The notes beneath the pieces were generated by a model, which saw only the letters and a list, made by a program, of their open reading frames with translations, did not search any database and was not told the DNA's origin. The translations under genes and the position numbers were made by a program. This document shows positions 56,131 through 64,000 of a DNA stretch of 64,000 bases, piece by piece; position 1 is the stretch's first letter, and each line of letters opens with the position of its first letter. This DNA comes from Riemerella anatipestifer (GTDB taxonomy: Bacteria > Bacteroidota > Bacteroidia > Flavobacteriales > Weeksellaceae), in the NCBI RefSeq assembly GCF_035666175.1, contig NZ_CP142016.1, forward strand, positions 1,240,001 through 1,304,000. Reading direction: 5' to 3'.

Positions 56131-56144
56131 GTTATGCGACATCC
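56131..56144 (+). repeat. Left flank of cassette 1 (attC-end-like)
   Basis: GTTATGCGACATCC is the reverse complement, with one mismatch, of GGACGTCGCATAAC at 56576-56589 on the other side of the gene at 56165-56542. Confidence 0.6.
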
Positions 56145-56164
56145 TATAAAAAATAGATTTTAAA

Positions 56165-56542
56165 ATGATAGATTTTTTAAAAATCGAAAAGACTTTAAAA
56201 GAAAAGTGGAAAATTGATATTCCATCATTTTGGATTCCTTTGGATGGCCCAATTGATGTAAATTTAATTGATGAAATATGTTATTTTAACTACACAGAAC
56301 TAAAGGAAAATTATGATATCAAAGAAATTGAAAATTTTATTCAGTCACAAAACGAAAATATAATTGTGCTAAATGATTATAATGAGAAATTTGTTTTGGA
56401 CAAAGTTGAATTTGATAATATTTCTGGATCAGATAAATTTATAACAAATGAAGGTGCAGATTGGGTAATTTATATAACTCATGAAAATTCTATTGCTTTT
56501 GCTGGAAAGACAATAGTTTCAGAATTAAAAAAAATGGAATAA
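56165..56542 (+). CDS. Hypothetical 125-residue protein in a cassette-like unit
   Basis: I recognise no family. The protein is acidic, soluble, with alternating strands and helices (WVIYITHENSIAFAGKTIV at the end), similar in feel to small immunity-type proteins, but this is not evidence of function. It is flanked by a 14-base inverted repeat with one mismatch (56131-56144 and 56576-56589), like a gene cassette. It has no visible promoter. Confidence 0.65.
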   Translation: MIDFLKIEKTLKEKWKIDIPSFWIPLDGPIDVNLIDEICYFNYTELKENYDIKEIENFIQSQNENIIVLNDYNEKFVLDKVEFDNISGSDKFITNEGADWVIYITHENSIAFAGKTIVSELKKME

Positions 56543-56575
56543 TTTTGAAAAAATGAAAAATCCTTGGGAAAAATA

Positions 56576-56774
56576 GGACGTCGCATAACAAGGTATTGCC
56601 AAAAGCGGGGCTAAAGTGCTAAATTCAAAGTTTGTAATTCTATCATCGCCAAAAACTAATTATATTCGTTTTTTTAGTAAATTTATCTCATATAAATTCG
56701 TTTTGGCTAGCCTCAGTGCAAAATCGAAACTTCTCGCTTCGATTTCTCCGCCTTCGGCACCCCAAAACGTTAGC
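56576..56774 (+). repeat. attC-like element after cassette 1
   Basis: It opens with GTCGCATAACAAGG, carries GCGGGGCTAAAGTGC (56605-56619), has an internal inverted repeat AAATCGAA/TTCGATTT, and closes with CCCCAAAACGTTAGC (56760-56774). The outer ends (ATAAC and GTTAG) resemble the RYYYAAC and GTTRRRY ends of integron attC sites. It is longer than most attC sites. Confidence 0.5.
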
Positions 56775-56783
56775 TGTAATGGT

Positions 56784-57320
56784 ATGAGCACAACACTACT
56801 AAAGAATATAATTTTTTATTTGTTTATTATTATTTCAGGATTGTTCACATTAATTCCTTATGTGATCTTTAGTGTCTACGAACTAGATTATGCAATGAAT
56901 ATTAGTTTTAATAATAAGTATTTAATTTTAATATTTGCAGTAATTTTTTATTTCTTATTCAGAAATAAATTATTTAACTTTAAATCTGATACTAAATTTT
57001 TCAAACCTATACTCCGAGTGTGCTTATTTATTTTTGGAGTATTTATTATATGGATGTTTTCAATTTCAATAATTACGGGCTCAAGTCTTATTTTTAATTC
57101 ATTATTTGGAAAACAAAAAACAATAAATGTGAAATCAATAGTTTTGGACACAGAAAAAACAAAATCTAAAAATGGAACAATACATAACTATATAACTATA
57201 GAAATTCCAGAAATTAAAAGAAAGGTCAAAATAAAAGTTAAAAAAGGGTATCAAATAAATGATATTTATACTGACACTCTAAAACTTGGAAGCCTGAATA
57301 TGGTTTATAAATACAAATAA
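56784..57320 (+). CDS. Hypothetical membrane protein in a second cassette-like unit
   Basis: I start at ATG 56784 (MSTTLLKNIIFYLF), because upstream codons fall within the repeat element. The 178-residue protein has three membrane helices (about 6-30, 43-60, 75-102) and a soluble C-terminal domain with basic strands (IEIPEIKRKVKIKVKKGYQI). No family is recognised. It is bounded by GTTAGC (56769-56774) and GCTAAC (57330-57335). Confidence 0.6.
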   Translation: MSTTLLKNIIFYLFIIISGLFTLIPYVIFSVYELDYAMNISFNNKYLILIFAVIFYFLFRNKLFNFKSDTKFFKPILRVCLFIFGVFIIWMFSISIITGSSLIFNSLFGKQKTINVKSIVLDTEKTKSKNGTIHNYITIEIPEIKRKVKIKVKKGYQINDIYTDTLKLGSLNMVYKYK

Positions 57321-57329
57321 AATACTTCT

Positions 57330-57390
57330 GCTAACATAATATTTGCAAACGGCGGGGTTAAGTGCAGGATTGAAAATCCGCCTCTGCTTT
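57330..57390 (+). repeat. Partial attC-like element after cassette 2
   Basis: It starts GCTAACATAATATTTGCAAA and carries GCGGGGTTAAGTGC (57352-57365), closely matching the start of the element at 56583-56619. A small hairpin GGATT-GAA-AATCC follows. No closing GTTRRRY end is evident before the YkgJ gene. Confidence 0.5.
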
Positions 57391-57405
57391 TCCCTGAATA
57401 AGAAA

Positions 57406-57891
57406 TCACTCTATTTTTTCTCGCATTTTTTCAACCCATTTAAAGGCTGCGGGGCAGATTTCTATGTTTTTAATTGTAAGATGATTGATTTGGTAAATCT
57501 TCTTTCTATCCGTATGTGGAAACTCTCGACAGGCTTTGGGGTGTACTTCATAAATCATACAAGTATTATCAGAGAATAAAAACGGACAAGGCAATTGCTG
57601 TAATACCCAATCATTATCTTCGTCTATCCTTAGATATTTTTCTTCAAACTGAGTGGGTTTTAGTTTTAAAAATTTGGAAATTCGCTCTATATCTTGTGTT
57701 GTAAAAAGAGGACCTGTGGTTTTACAACAGTTGGCACAAGACAGGCAGTCTATCTCATCAAACACTTCATCGTGAATTTCTTGAGTAAGATAATCTAAAT
57801 TTTTAGGTGGTTTTTTCTTGAGTTTATCTAAGAATTTTTTATGTTCTTTATGCTTCTGTTGAGCATTTTGTCTATTAAGTTCCAAATCCAT
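57406..57891 (-). CDS. YkgJ-family cysteine cluster protein
   Basis: The 161-residue protein has the CxxCxxCC-type cluster CLSCANCC (about residues 49-56) and further cysteines in CPFLFSDNTCMIYEVHPKAC, which together form the zinc- or iron-binding signature of this family. It is cytosolic; the biological role of the family is poorly known. TAnnTTTG boxes for this gene (57896-57903) and for the divergent acetyltransferase gene (57905-57912) are almost back to back. Confidence 0.85.
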   Translation of the reverse strand: MDLELNRQNAQQKHKEHKKFLDKLKKKPPKNLDYLTQEIHDEVFDEIDCLSCANCCKTTGPLFTTQDIERISKFLKLKPTQFEEKYLRIDEDNDWVLQQLPCPFLFSDNTCMIYEVHPKACREFPHTDRKKIYQINHLTIKNIEICPAAFKWVEKMREKIE

Positions 57892-57895
57892 AGTG

Positions 57896-57912
57896 CAAAT
57901 TTACTAAATTTG
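57896..57912. promoter_or_regulatory. Back-to-back divergent -7 boxes
   Basis: TAAATTTG is present on the minus strand at 57896-57903 and on the plus strand at 57905-57912, one base apart. The minus-strand box is only 5 bases before the YkgJ ATG, so that transcript may be leaderless. Confidence 0.4.
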
Positions 57913-57931
57913 AACATCACAATTCATAGCA

Positions 57932-58393
57932 TTGATATCAATAATGGAAAGCTTAATCATCAGAGAATATCAAGAAGAAGACAAAGATAATCTTCTCAGT
58001 ATTTTAAAATTAAATATTCCTCATTTCTTTGCAGAAGAAGAACTAAATGATTTCAAAATATATCTCGAACAAAAAATTGAATACTACTTTGTGGTAGAAT
58101 ACAAGGGCAAAATAGTTGGTTCAGGAGGTATTAACTTAGAACATGATTCTAAAATTGCAAAAATAAGTTGGGATTTTATAAACCCTCAATACCACGGTTT
58201 AGGTATAGGAAGAAAACTTTTAGAATACAGAATTGATATAATAAGAGTAATGCATAAAGATTATAAAATTATAGTGAAAACCTCACAATATGTTTATCAG
58301 TTTTATGAGAAGAATAGTTTTGTATTGGAAAGCATTATAAAAGATTACTGGTCACAAGGATTTGATTTGTACTTAATGGAATATAAATTCTAA
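57932..58393 (+). CDS. GNAT-family N-acetyltransferase
   Basis: The 153-residue protein has the GNAT layout: an N-terminal strand IIREYQEEDKDN, central IVGSGGINLE, and the acetyl-CoA loop YHGLGIGRKLLEYRI (about 87-101). The start may instead be the ATG at 57944 (MESLIIREY). Substrate unknown. Confidence 0.88.
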   Translation: MISIMESLIIREYQEEDKDNLLSILKLNIPHFFAEEELNDFKIYLEQKIEYYFVVEYKGKIVGSGGINLEHDSKIAKISWDFINPQYHGLGIGRKLLEYRIDIIRVMHKDYKIIVKTSQYVYQFYEKNSFVLESIIKDYWSQGFDLYLMEYKF

Positions 58394-58423
58394 TTATCTC
58401 AATTTAAAAACTTATATAAAAAC

Positions 58424-58460
58424 AAATAACCTGCAAATCAATTTGATTTACAGGTTATTT
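58424..58460 (-). terminator. Terminator after the rpsT/tRNA-Glu transcripts
   Basis: The arms AAATAACCTG and CAGGTTATTT with inner AAATCAA/TTGATTT form a stem of about 17 pairs with one mismatch; on the minus strand it is followed by TTGTTTTTATA. It lies directly past the tRNA-Glu 3' end. Confidence 0.75.
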
Positions 58461-58462
58461 AG

Positions 58463-58534
58463 TAGCCCGTAGGGGAATCGAACCCCTCTTGCAAGAATGA
58501 AAATCTTGAGTCCTAACCGATAGACGAACGGGCC
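58463..58534 (-). tRNA. tRNA-Glu (UUC)
   Basis: On the minus strand the 72 bases fold as a cloverleaf: acceptor GGCCCGT/ACGGGCT with discriminator A, anticodon TTC in ATTTTCAT, and a TTCGATT T-loop between GGGG and CCCC. CCA is not encoded. Confidence 0.95.
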
Positions 58535-58546
58535 GCTATAATTTTA

Positions 58547-58801
58547 TTAAGCTAGCTTATTAACATGCTTAGTTAACTTACTCTTTAAATTAGCCGCTTT
58601 ATTCTTGTGAATAATATTTCTTTTAGCAAGCTTATCTATCAAAGAAATTACCTTAGGTAATTGCTCTGATGCAACTTTTTTATCTTCTTCATTTCTTAAT
58701 ACCTTCACAGCAGTTCTAGTAGTCTTGTGATAGTATCTATTACGAAGTCTTCTAACTTCATTCTGTCTTATTCTCTTAAGTGCTGATTTATGATTTGCCA
58801 T
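58547..58801 (-). CDS. rpsT: 30S ribosomal protein S20 (bS20)
   Basis: The 84-residue very basic protein starts [20 protein letters not shown] and has the helical body with [19 protein letters not shown], as in S20, a primary 16S rRNA binder in the small subunit. It lies between two tRNA-Glu genes on the same strand. Confidence 0.95.
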   Translation of the reverse strand: MANHKSALKRIRQNEVRRLRNRYYHKTTRTAVKVLRNEEDKKVASEQLPKVISLIDKLAKRNIIHKNKAANLKSKLTKHVNKLA

Positions 58802-58822
58802 AACTTTCTAAAAACTTGGTTG

Positions 58823-58853
58823 CAAAAATATGCTTTTTTTTTAAATTACCAAA
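58823..58853 (-). promoter_or_regulatory. rpsT promoter
   Basis: On the minus strand TTTG (58850-58853), 19 bases, then TATTTTTG (58823-58830), 22 bases before the rpsT ATG. This is a full consensus match. Confidence 0.75.
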
Positions 58854-58879
58854 ATTATTTCAAAAAAAATTAAATTTAG

Positions 58880-58951
58880 TAGCCTATAGGGGAATCGAAC
58901 CCCTGTTGCAAGAATGAAAATCTTGAGTCCTAACCACTAGACGAATAGGCC
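58880..58951 (-). tRNA. tRNA-Glu (UUC), second copy
   Basis: The 72-base cloverleaf on the minus strand has acceptor GGCCTAT/ATAGGCT, anticodon TTC and the same D-, anticodon- and T-arm layout as the copy at 58463-58534, differing mainly in the acceptor stem. Confidence 0.95.
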
Positions 58952-58968
58952 ATCTCAGTTTTGGACTG

Positions 58969-58998
58969 CAAAAATACAGCTTTTTTTGAAATTACAAA
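58969..58998 (-). promoter_or_regulatory. Promoter of the upstream tRNA-Glu gene
   Basis: On the minus strand TTTG (58995-58998), 18 bases, then TATTTTTG (58969-58976). The tRNA begins 17 bases downstream. Confidence 0.65.
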
Positions 58999-59009
58999 AT
59001 TTTTATCAA

Positions 59010-60302
59010 CTATTTTATAACTTTTTCTACAACAACATTTTTAACACCTTTATTTTCAATAGATTTCATTTCAGAAATAGCTTCCTCCAAAGTAGAGAAT
59101 TTACCATAGGTATAGTAAAATTTACCGCCATTTCGGTTTCTTTCAACATTATTCAATGTTTTAAGTATATAAGAATCATTCCCTAATTTTTTGTCTGTAA
59201 CAGCCACTTCTAAAGTATAATATCCCTGTGCTAATTTCTGATTAGGCACAAAACCTATAGCCACAGCATTTCTAAAACCGGCATCTTTTGCTGTTTTCAC
59301 ATTAGCATCTTTTATAGAAGCATAATTTGTAGTCCCATAATAATATTTATAGAAATTACCTTTTTTCATTGTAAAAACATAATTAAGCCCTTTCAAAGCA
59401 GGATCTCCCTCATTAAACTTATCAGCAGAACTCATCAGCAGAACTCTAAAATCATTTTTTAGTGGTTGCTCTTTAGGTTTCTCTGGTACATCATTAAAAC
59501 TAGGTCTTCCACTTGTCTTATCATGAAGCTTTTTATATGCTACTACTGCATTATATATACTTTGAACTATAGCTTTTTGTCCAGAATCTGAAGATAAATA
59601 GGCTGCCTCATCATAATTACTAATAAACCCCATCTCTATAAGTACCGAAGGCATAGCATTTAACCTTAATACATGAAGGTTTTTCTGTTTAACTCCTCTA
59701 GAAAATCTTTTATCTTTATTCACAAAGTTATCCTCTACAAAACTTCCGAAAATAAGACTTCTTTCCAAATATTTTTGTTGTTGAAGTTTAAGGGCTATCA
59801 AAGATTCTGGCGTTTTAGGATCATAAGAAGCGAATGTTTGTTTATCTTCTTCATCTAGAAAAATAACATCATTTTCAGACTTCGCTACCTCTAAATTAGC
59901 TGCATTTTGATCTGGCCCTTGCACAAAGGTTTCTGTGCCATAGGCACTACTTTTTGCCGCATTACAATGTATAGAAATAAACAAATCAGCCTTAGAACGG
60001 TTAGCTAAATTGGTTCTAGAAGTTAAGTTAGGATATACATCTTCTTTTCTTGTATAAATTATTCTAAGATCTTTGTTTTTTTCTAGCATTTCACCTAACT
60101 TCAATACTACTGAAAGAGTAACATCTTTTTCTCTTACTGTCCCCAAATCACTATAACTTCTGTAAGCACCGTGGTCACTCCCACCATGCCCAGCATCAAG
60201 AACGATAGTGAATTTTTTCTGAGCCGTTATAGTTACGAATAAAACACTAAAAAAAAGTGCTAAATATTTTTTTATGGGAAATATATATTTAATCGTGTTC
60301 AT
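59010..60302 (-). CDS. N-acetylmuramoyl-L-alanine amidase with SPOR-like C-terminus
   Basis: The 430-residue protein has a signal peptide (to about residue 28), then an Amidase_3 domain with zinc ligands in VLDAGHGGSDHGAYRS, FISIHCNAAKS and the glutamate in VLIEMGFIS. A linker leads to a C-terminal region with repeats such as YYGTTNYASIKDANVKTAKD and FYYTYGKFSTLEEAISEM, which look like SPOR-type peptidoglycan-binding units. It cleaves the peptide from muramic acid in the periplasm, usually for daughter-cell separation. The gene is divergent from the LptD-like gene. Confidence 0.92.
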   Translation of the reverse strand: MNTIKYIFPIKKYLALFFSVLFVTITAQKKFTIVLDAGHGGSDHGAYRSYSDLGTVREKDVTLSVVLKLGEMLEKNKDLRIIYTRKEDVYPNLTSRTNLANRSKADLFISIHCNAAKSSAYGTETFVQGPDQNAANLEVAKSENDVIFLDEEDKQTFASYDPKTPESLIALKLQQQKYLERSLIFGSFVEDNFVNKDKRFSRGVKQKNLHVLRLNAMPSVLIEMGFISNYDEAAYLSSDSGQKAIVQSIYNAVVAYKKLHDKTSGRPSFNDVPEKPKEQPLKNDFRVLLMSSADKFNEGDPALKGLNYVFTMKKGNFYKYYYGTTNYASIKDANVKTAKDAGFRNAVAIGFVPNQKLAQGYYTLEVAVTDKKLGNDSYILKTLNNVERNRNGGKFYYTYGKFSTLEEAISEMKSIENKGVKNVVVEKVIK

Positions 60303-60318
60303 TTTTGATAAATTTTAC

Positions 60319-60326
60319 TAATTTTG
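60319..60326 (+). promoter_or_regulatory. Putative -7 box of the LptD-like gene
   Basis: TAATTTTG matches TAnnTTTG and an upstream TTTTTG ends at 60307, 11 bases before it. The box overlaps the codon 60324-60326, which argues against that codon as the true start. Confidence 0.45.
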
Positions 60327-60350
60327 AAGCCAAATTTTCAATATAAAGCA

Positions 60351-62933
60351 TTGGCAAAAAACAGCTCCAAAAATACTTTACTTATTTTAATTATCCTAAT
60401 TTTTAACAATTTTTTAGCACAAAATACCCCTCGTACAAACGCTAAAAATATTGAGGATAAATCTGTAAAAAAGGACAGCCTATCCCCTCGTAAAGAATCC
60501 CTCGAGGGTACCGTGAAAATGCAATCCGAAAACCAAAGGAATGATGTTCAAAAGAAAATGACTTACCTTAATAAAAAGGCTAAAGTACAATATTTGGACA
60601 TGACTATAGAAGCAGATTACATATCCATAAACTGGGAGAACGGAGATATTTTTGCGAGAGGAGAACAAGATGAAAATGGAAAAATCATAACTCCCGCCAC
60701 CTCTACCCAAGCTGGTAAAAAATACGAATATAACGAGGTTAAATTCAACTTTAAAAACAAGAGAGCTATTGCCTACAATGCTAGAACTGAAGAACAGGAA
60801 GGTGTTATTGTGGCTCAAAAAACAAAAAAGGTAAACGACTCCGTTTTCTTTATGCGAAATGGGGTTTACACTACTGATGAGTATTTTTTAAAGAAAAAAG
60901 ACAGCCTTGCAGACTACCATTTAGCAGCACCTAACATCAAATTGATTAAAGGAAAAAATGCCTCAAGGGTAATTACAGGGCCTATACAAATGTACATAGA
61001 GCAAGTACCTACCCCTTTGGTAATGCCATTTGCAATACTCCCCTTTTCTGACAAAAGAACCGCAGGTATCTTAATCCCAAGTTTTGGAGAAAGGCAAGAT
61101 GTGGGGTTTTTCTTAAACAATTTTGGCTATTACCAGCCCATAGGCGAACATTTTGATTTAAAAGTCTTCTTAGATTTTTACACTAAAGGAAGTTGGAACA
61201 TACGCCCCGAACTAGGCTATAAGAAAAATTATAAATACAACGGTAGTTTTTTAGCCGATATAGGCACTATTGTTCGTGGAATAAAAGGACTTAGCACCTA
61301 CTCCAAATCTAATACTTATCGTATTACTTGGAGACATACTCAAGATGCTAAGGCTAATCCATTTTTTAACTTTTCTGCCTCTGTAGATATGGTTAGTAAT
61401 CGTTTTTACAACAATACAATCAATAATAGTTATATCTTCAATCAAGATGTTCTTAGAACACAACAGAACTCCGCCATTAGCATTACCAAAAGATTTCTCA
61501 ATCTACCTATAAGCATCACAGGAAGTGCCACTTACTCTCAAAATTTCGCCACAGGAGATGTTAATATCAGACTTCCTCAGCTCAATGTAATGATAAACCA
61601 ATTCTACCTATTCAAGCCTAAAACAGGCGTAAGAACTGGTCTACTAGAAAACATTTATGTAAACACAGGGCTATCATTGGATAACTATGTAAATACCTCT
61701 CAAAAGCAAGCCTTCACAAAAGATATGTGGAGTAATATGCAAACTGGTATAAAAATCCCCGTATCATTAACTACCAATACATCTGTAATGAAGTATTTTA
61801 CACTCTCTTTGGGAGCAAACTTCAATAATGTATTAACTACAAAAACTCTAAACAAAAGCTACAACCCTATAAGTAACACCACAGTAAATACCTACCAAAA
61901 TAATATTGCTGGGTACTCTACTTTTTCTACTTCCGCTGGTTTACAGACCGTAATTTATGGGCAAGCTAATTTTAGGAAAGGAGCAAGGATACAAGCCATA
62001 AGACATATGGTTTCTCCTAGTGTGAGCTTTTCTTATACACCTGACTTTGGTAAATCTAATTGGGGATATTACCGAAACTTTTACGGTGCAGATGGTTCTA
62101 TAAATTCTTATTCTATATTTGAAGGAAGTATTTTTGGAACACCCTCCCGTGGGCTATCTCAAACTATCAGCTTTAACATCAATAATAATATTGAAATGAA
62201 AGTTCGGTCTAAGACAGACTCTACTGGAGTTAAAAAGATTAAAATATTTGAAAATATCAATATTTCTGGAGGCTATAACTTTGCGGCTGAAAAATTCAAA
62301 TGGTCAGCTTTCAATATCAGCTCTCAAAACTCACTCTTTAATAATAAGCTGAATATAAACTCTAGCCTTTCATTAGACCCTTATAAAATAGTGTTTAGTT
62401 CAGACTCCAACATAGGAGAACGAGTGGATAAGTTTGGATATTTTAACCTTCAAAATTTTAATATTCAACTATCTTATCCTCTAAGTAGTTCTTTATTCGC
62501 AAGTAAAGACAAGGACAGCCAAGCAAAGTATAAAACCAAAGGCAGTATAATGCAAGAGAAGTATTCTTTTGATGATGATAACTATGCCCATTTTGAACAG
62601 CCTTGGACACTAAACATCAATGCTAATTACAACTACTCAAAGGTTCAAACAAGATTTGGCACTAAAGTAGCTTCCATAGGACTAGATGGTAACATAAAAT
62701 TAACTCCATTTTGGACTATCAGTGGTAGTACCCATTACGATTTAATTAGCAAAGAGTTAGCTTACGGAAGATTAGGCTTCTCTAGAGACCAAAGGAGTTT
62801 TACTATCAACTTTAACTGGGTACCTTTCGGAAGGTTTAAGGTCTATGATTTCTTCATCGGCATCAAAGCCAACATATTAAGAGACGCAGTAAAATACAGA
62901 GAACGTAGTTTCCCACAACAAAGCGATTTTTAA
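60351..62933 (+). CDS. lptD: LPS-assembly protein LptD-like outer-membrane protein
   Basis: I place the start at the TTG at 60351, which gives a compact signal peptide (MAKNSSKNTLLILIILIFNN). The longer frame from 60324 would start within a TAATTTTG promoter box. The roughly 860-residue protein has an OstA/LptA-like periplasmic region (about 60-190: YLDMTIEADYISINWENGDI) followed by a large barrel with the LptD-type GPIQMYIEQVPTPLVMPFAI and IPSFGERQDVGFF. In Bacteroidota this protein carries lipopolysaccharide to the cell surface. No lesions are seen. Confidence 0.88.
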   Translation: MAKNSSKNTLLILIILIFNNFLAQNTPRTNAKNIEDKSVKKDSLSPRKESLEGTVKMQSENQRNDVQKKMTYLNKKAKVQYLDMTIEADYISINWENGDIFARGEQDENGKIITPATSTQAGKKYEYNEVKFNFKNKRAIAYNARTEEQEGVIVAQKTKKVNDSVFFMRNGVYTTDEYFLKKKDSLADYHLAAPNIKLIKGKNASRVITGPIQMYIEQVPTPLVMPFAILPFSDKRTAGILIPSFGERQDVGFFLNNFGYYQPIGEHFDLKVFLDFYTKGSWNIRPELGYKKNYKYNGSFLADIGTIVRGIKGLSTYSKSNTYRITWRHTQDAKANPFFNFSASVDMVSNRFYNNTINNSYIFNQDVLRTQQNSAISITKRFLNLPISITGSATYSQNFATGDVNIRLPQLNVMINQFYLFKPKTGVRTGLLENIYVNTGLSLDNYVNTSQKQAFTKDMWSNMQTGIKIPVSLTTNTSVMKYFTLSLGANFNNVLTTKTLNKSYNPISNTTVNTYQNNIAGYSTFSTSAGLQTVIYGQANFRKGARIQAIRHMVSPSVSFSYTPDFGKSNWGYYRNFYGADGSINSYSIFEGSIFGTPSRGLSQTISFNINNNIEMKVRSKTDSTGVKKIKIFENINISGGYNFAAEKFKWSAFNISSQNSLFNNKLNINSSLSLDPYKIVFSSDSNIGERVDKFGYFNLQNFNIQLSYPLSSSLFASKDKDSQAKYKTKGSIMQEKYSFDDDNYAHFEQPWTLNINANYNYSKVQTRFGTKVASIGLDGNIKLTPFWTISGSTHYDLISKELAYGRLGFSRDQRSFTINFNWVPFGRFKVYDFFIGIKANILRDAVKYRERSFPQQSDF

Positions 62934-62972
62934 TTTTTTAAACACTTCTTTTAACACCAAGAAAAAAACTTT

Positions 62973-62980
62973 TATATTTG
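62973..62980 (+). promoter_or_regulatory. Putative -7 box of the RidA gene
   Basis: TATATTTG matches TAnnTTTG, 41 bases before the ridA ATG. Confidence 0.45.
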
Positions 62981-63021
62981 CCCTCTCAAAATTTAAACTA
63001 ATCCCAAACATCATAAATATC

Positions 63022-63402
63022 ATGAAAACAATTATATCAACCAATAACGCTCCTGCTGCCATAGGTCCTTACTCACAGGCTAATATGGTAAATGGTATTT
63101 TGTATATTTCAGGGCAAATCCCCATCAATCCCAGTAATGGAGAGTTGGTTACAGGAATAGAGAATGAGGCTCATCAAGTAATGAAAAACTTGGAAGCCAT
63201 ACTAAAAGAGGCAGGAATGTCTTTCTCTAATGTCGTAAAATCTACTATTTTCTTGAAAAATATGGATGATTTTGGCCTCGTTAATGATATTTATGCATCT
63301 TATCTAGACAGCACACAACTTCCAGCTAGAGAGACCGTACAGGTAAGCAGATTGCCTAAAGATGTGAATGTAGAAATTTCTATGATAGCACACCAATTTT
63401 AA
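63022..63402 (+). CDS. ridA: RidA-family enamine/imine deaminase
   Basis: The 126-residue protein is typical RidA: GPYSQANMVNGILYISGQIP near the start, the middle NLEAILKEAGMSFSNVVKST, and the binding arginine and signature LPARETVQVSRLPKDVNVEI near the end. It hydrolyses reactive enamines from PLP enzymes in the cytosol. The next gene starts at the base after its stop. Confidence 0.93.
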   Translation: MKTIISTNNAPAAIGPYSQANMVNGILYISGQIPINPSNGELVTGIENEAHQVMKNLEAILKEAGMSFSNVVKSTIFLKNMDDFGLVNDIYASYLDSTQLPARETVQVSRLPKDVNVEISMIAHQF

Positions 63403-63846
63403 ATGGACTTTGTTAGAAATACCATAGGAGTTTTATTAGGTCTAACCGCCGCAGGGCTTATCATCACACTAGGAGTTAGGCTGAATCCTTCGTGGATAAA
63501 TTATAGCACTTTTTCTCCCTTTGAACAATGGGAAAAGGTACTATATTCTGTAAAAAATGAAAATGGATTTTTTATTGCACTGCTTTTCTCCTCAGGTTTA
63601 GCTGCCACCGTAGGTGGTGTAACTACAGCCATTGTTGTAAAATATGCCAAAGTGGCTTACGCCATTCTAATAGGCTTTATTCTTTTATTTCTAGCGATGC
63701 TAGACATCATTATTTTTCCATACCACCCTACTTTTTATAAGATAACTATATTTCTAGTATTCTTTCCATTCTCTTGGTTAGGAGGAAAAATAGTAGAAGT
63801 AATTTATAACAAAGGCAAAAAGAAGCGTAGAGCTAACACAAACTAA
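63403..63846 (+). CDS. Small polytopic membrane protein
   Basis: The 147-residue protein has four membrane helices (about 7-25, 50-75, 82-105, 110-130) and a basic C-terminus (KKKRRANTN). It is directly next to ridA, so the two are probably co-transcribed. No named family is recognised with confidence. Confidence 0.75.
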   Translation: MDFVRNTIGVLLGLTAAGLIITLGVRLNPSWINYSTFSPFEQWEKVLYSVKNENGFFIALLFSSGLAATVGGVTTAIVVKYAKVAYAILIGFILLFLAMLDIIIFPYHPTFYKITIFLVFFPFSWLGGKIVEVIYNKGKKKRRANTN

Positions 63847-63918
63847 AAACTAGCCTTAACCTCCTCTAAATCCATAAAAATAATCGAATTTATCTTCGCT
63901 TTTTTACTTAGAATTAGC

Positions 63919-63926
63919 TAAATTTG
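63919..63926 (+). promoter_or_regulatory. Putative -7 box of eno
   Basis: TAAATTTG matches TAnnTTTG, 27 bases before the enolase ATG; no clear -33 is present. Confidence 0.45.
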
Positions 63927-63953
63927 TAGAGTTATTTTTAAAAATATAATACA

Positions 63954-64000
63954 ATGAGTTACATTTCTTACATTGAAGCAAGACAAATTTTAGATTCTCG
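63954..64000 (+). CDS. eno: Enolase, first 15 codons, continues past the window
   Basis: The visible start reads MSYISYIEARQILDSR; the IEARQILDSRG motif is the universal enolase N-terminus. The enzyme converts 2-phosphoglycerate to phosphoenolpyruvate in glycolysis. The gene is cut by the window edge. Confidence 0.85.
   Translation, partial: MSYISYIEARQILDS

Noticed and set aside
60324..60350. TTG at 60324 as the LptD start
   Set aside because: It falls within a TAATTTTG promoter box, and the TTG at 60351 gives a better signal peptide.

Overview
The window is AT-rich DNA from a member of the Bacteroidota, most likely Flavobacteriales/Weeksellaceae (Riemerella- or Chryseobacterium-like). The grounds are Bacteroidota-type promoters (TTTG-N17-19-TAnnTTTG) before rpsT, a tRNA-Glu and sufS, the absence of clear Shine-Dalgarno sites, the gene families present, and a CTnDOT-type conjugative transposon. 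The genus is an inference.

Layout. (1) 3-2689: end of an outer-membrane beta-barrel gene and a DCC/DUF393-like gene. (2) About 2.7-54.7 kb: an integrative conjugative element (ICE). Its left part holds an HTH protein, a PIN toxin-antitoxin pair and the traQ-O-N-M-K-J-I-G-F-E transfer operon on the minus strand. A plus-strand type II CBASS anti-phage island (13.8-18.3 kb) sits between traE and traD. Then come traD, a DUF3408 gene, the ParA-like traA, a 4-bp-periodic TANN tract, a probable oriT hairpin and mobA-mobB-mobC. (3) 24.6-39.1 kb: cargo made of two radical-SAM peptide (RiPP) modules. Each has a CarboxypepD/beta-barrel outer-membrane protein, a double-glycine leader precursor, a hairpin and a SPASM radical-SAM maturase. 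Module 2 adds an unknown 325-residue protein and a C39-peptidase ABC exporter; module 1 has only a broken stub of that exporter. The module 1 barrel gene carries a G12 tract that puts it out of frame, a probable phase-variation switch. A 924-bp near-identical direct repeat brackets module 1. An alpha-oxoamine synthase, a TetR regulator and a 39-residue zinc-ribbon peptide follow. (4) 39.1-54.5 kb: the ICE maintenance block (methylase-helicase, DUF1896, an AbiE toxin-antitoxin insert, TopB, DUF3945, HTH genes, primase-helicase, RteC). (5) 54.7-64 kb: chromosomal genes (sufS, two cassette-like small genes flanked by attC-like repeats, YkgJ-type, GNAT, rpsT between two tRNA-Glu genes, amidase, LptD-like, RidA, start of enolase).

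How it works together. The ICE carries its transfer machinery plus two defence-like cargos (CBASS, AbiE) and a peptide-production island. In the peptide island both leaders end in GG and only one intact C39 exporter exists, so that exporter probably serves both precursors. Several transfer genes are damaged (traG and mobA by single-base homopolymer shifts, traO by an in-frame stop). No integrase lies in the window. The copy is therefore either decaying, dependent on help, or affected by homopolymer sequencing errors. The most noteworthy features are the poly-G switched RiPP island, the CBASS operon with a PD-(D/E)XK-like nuclease and a separate membrane protein instead of a familiar effector, and the TANN tract beside the mobilisation genes.
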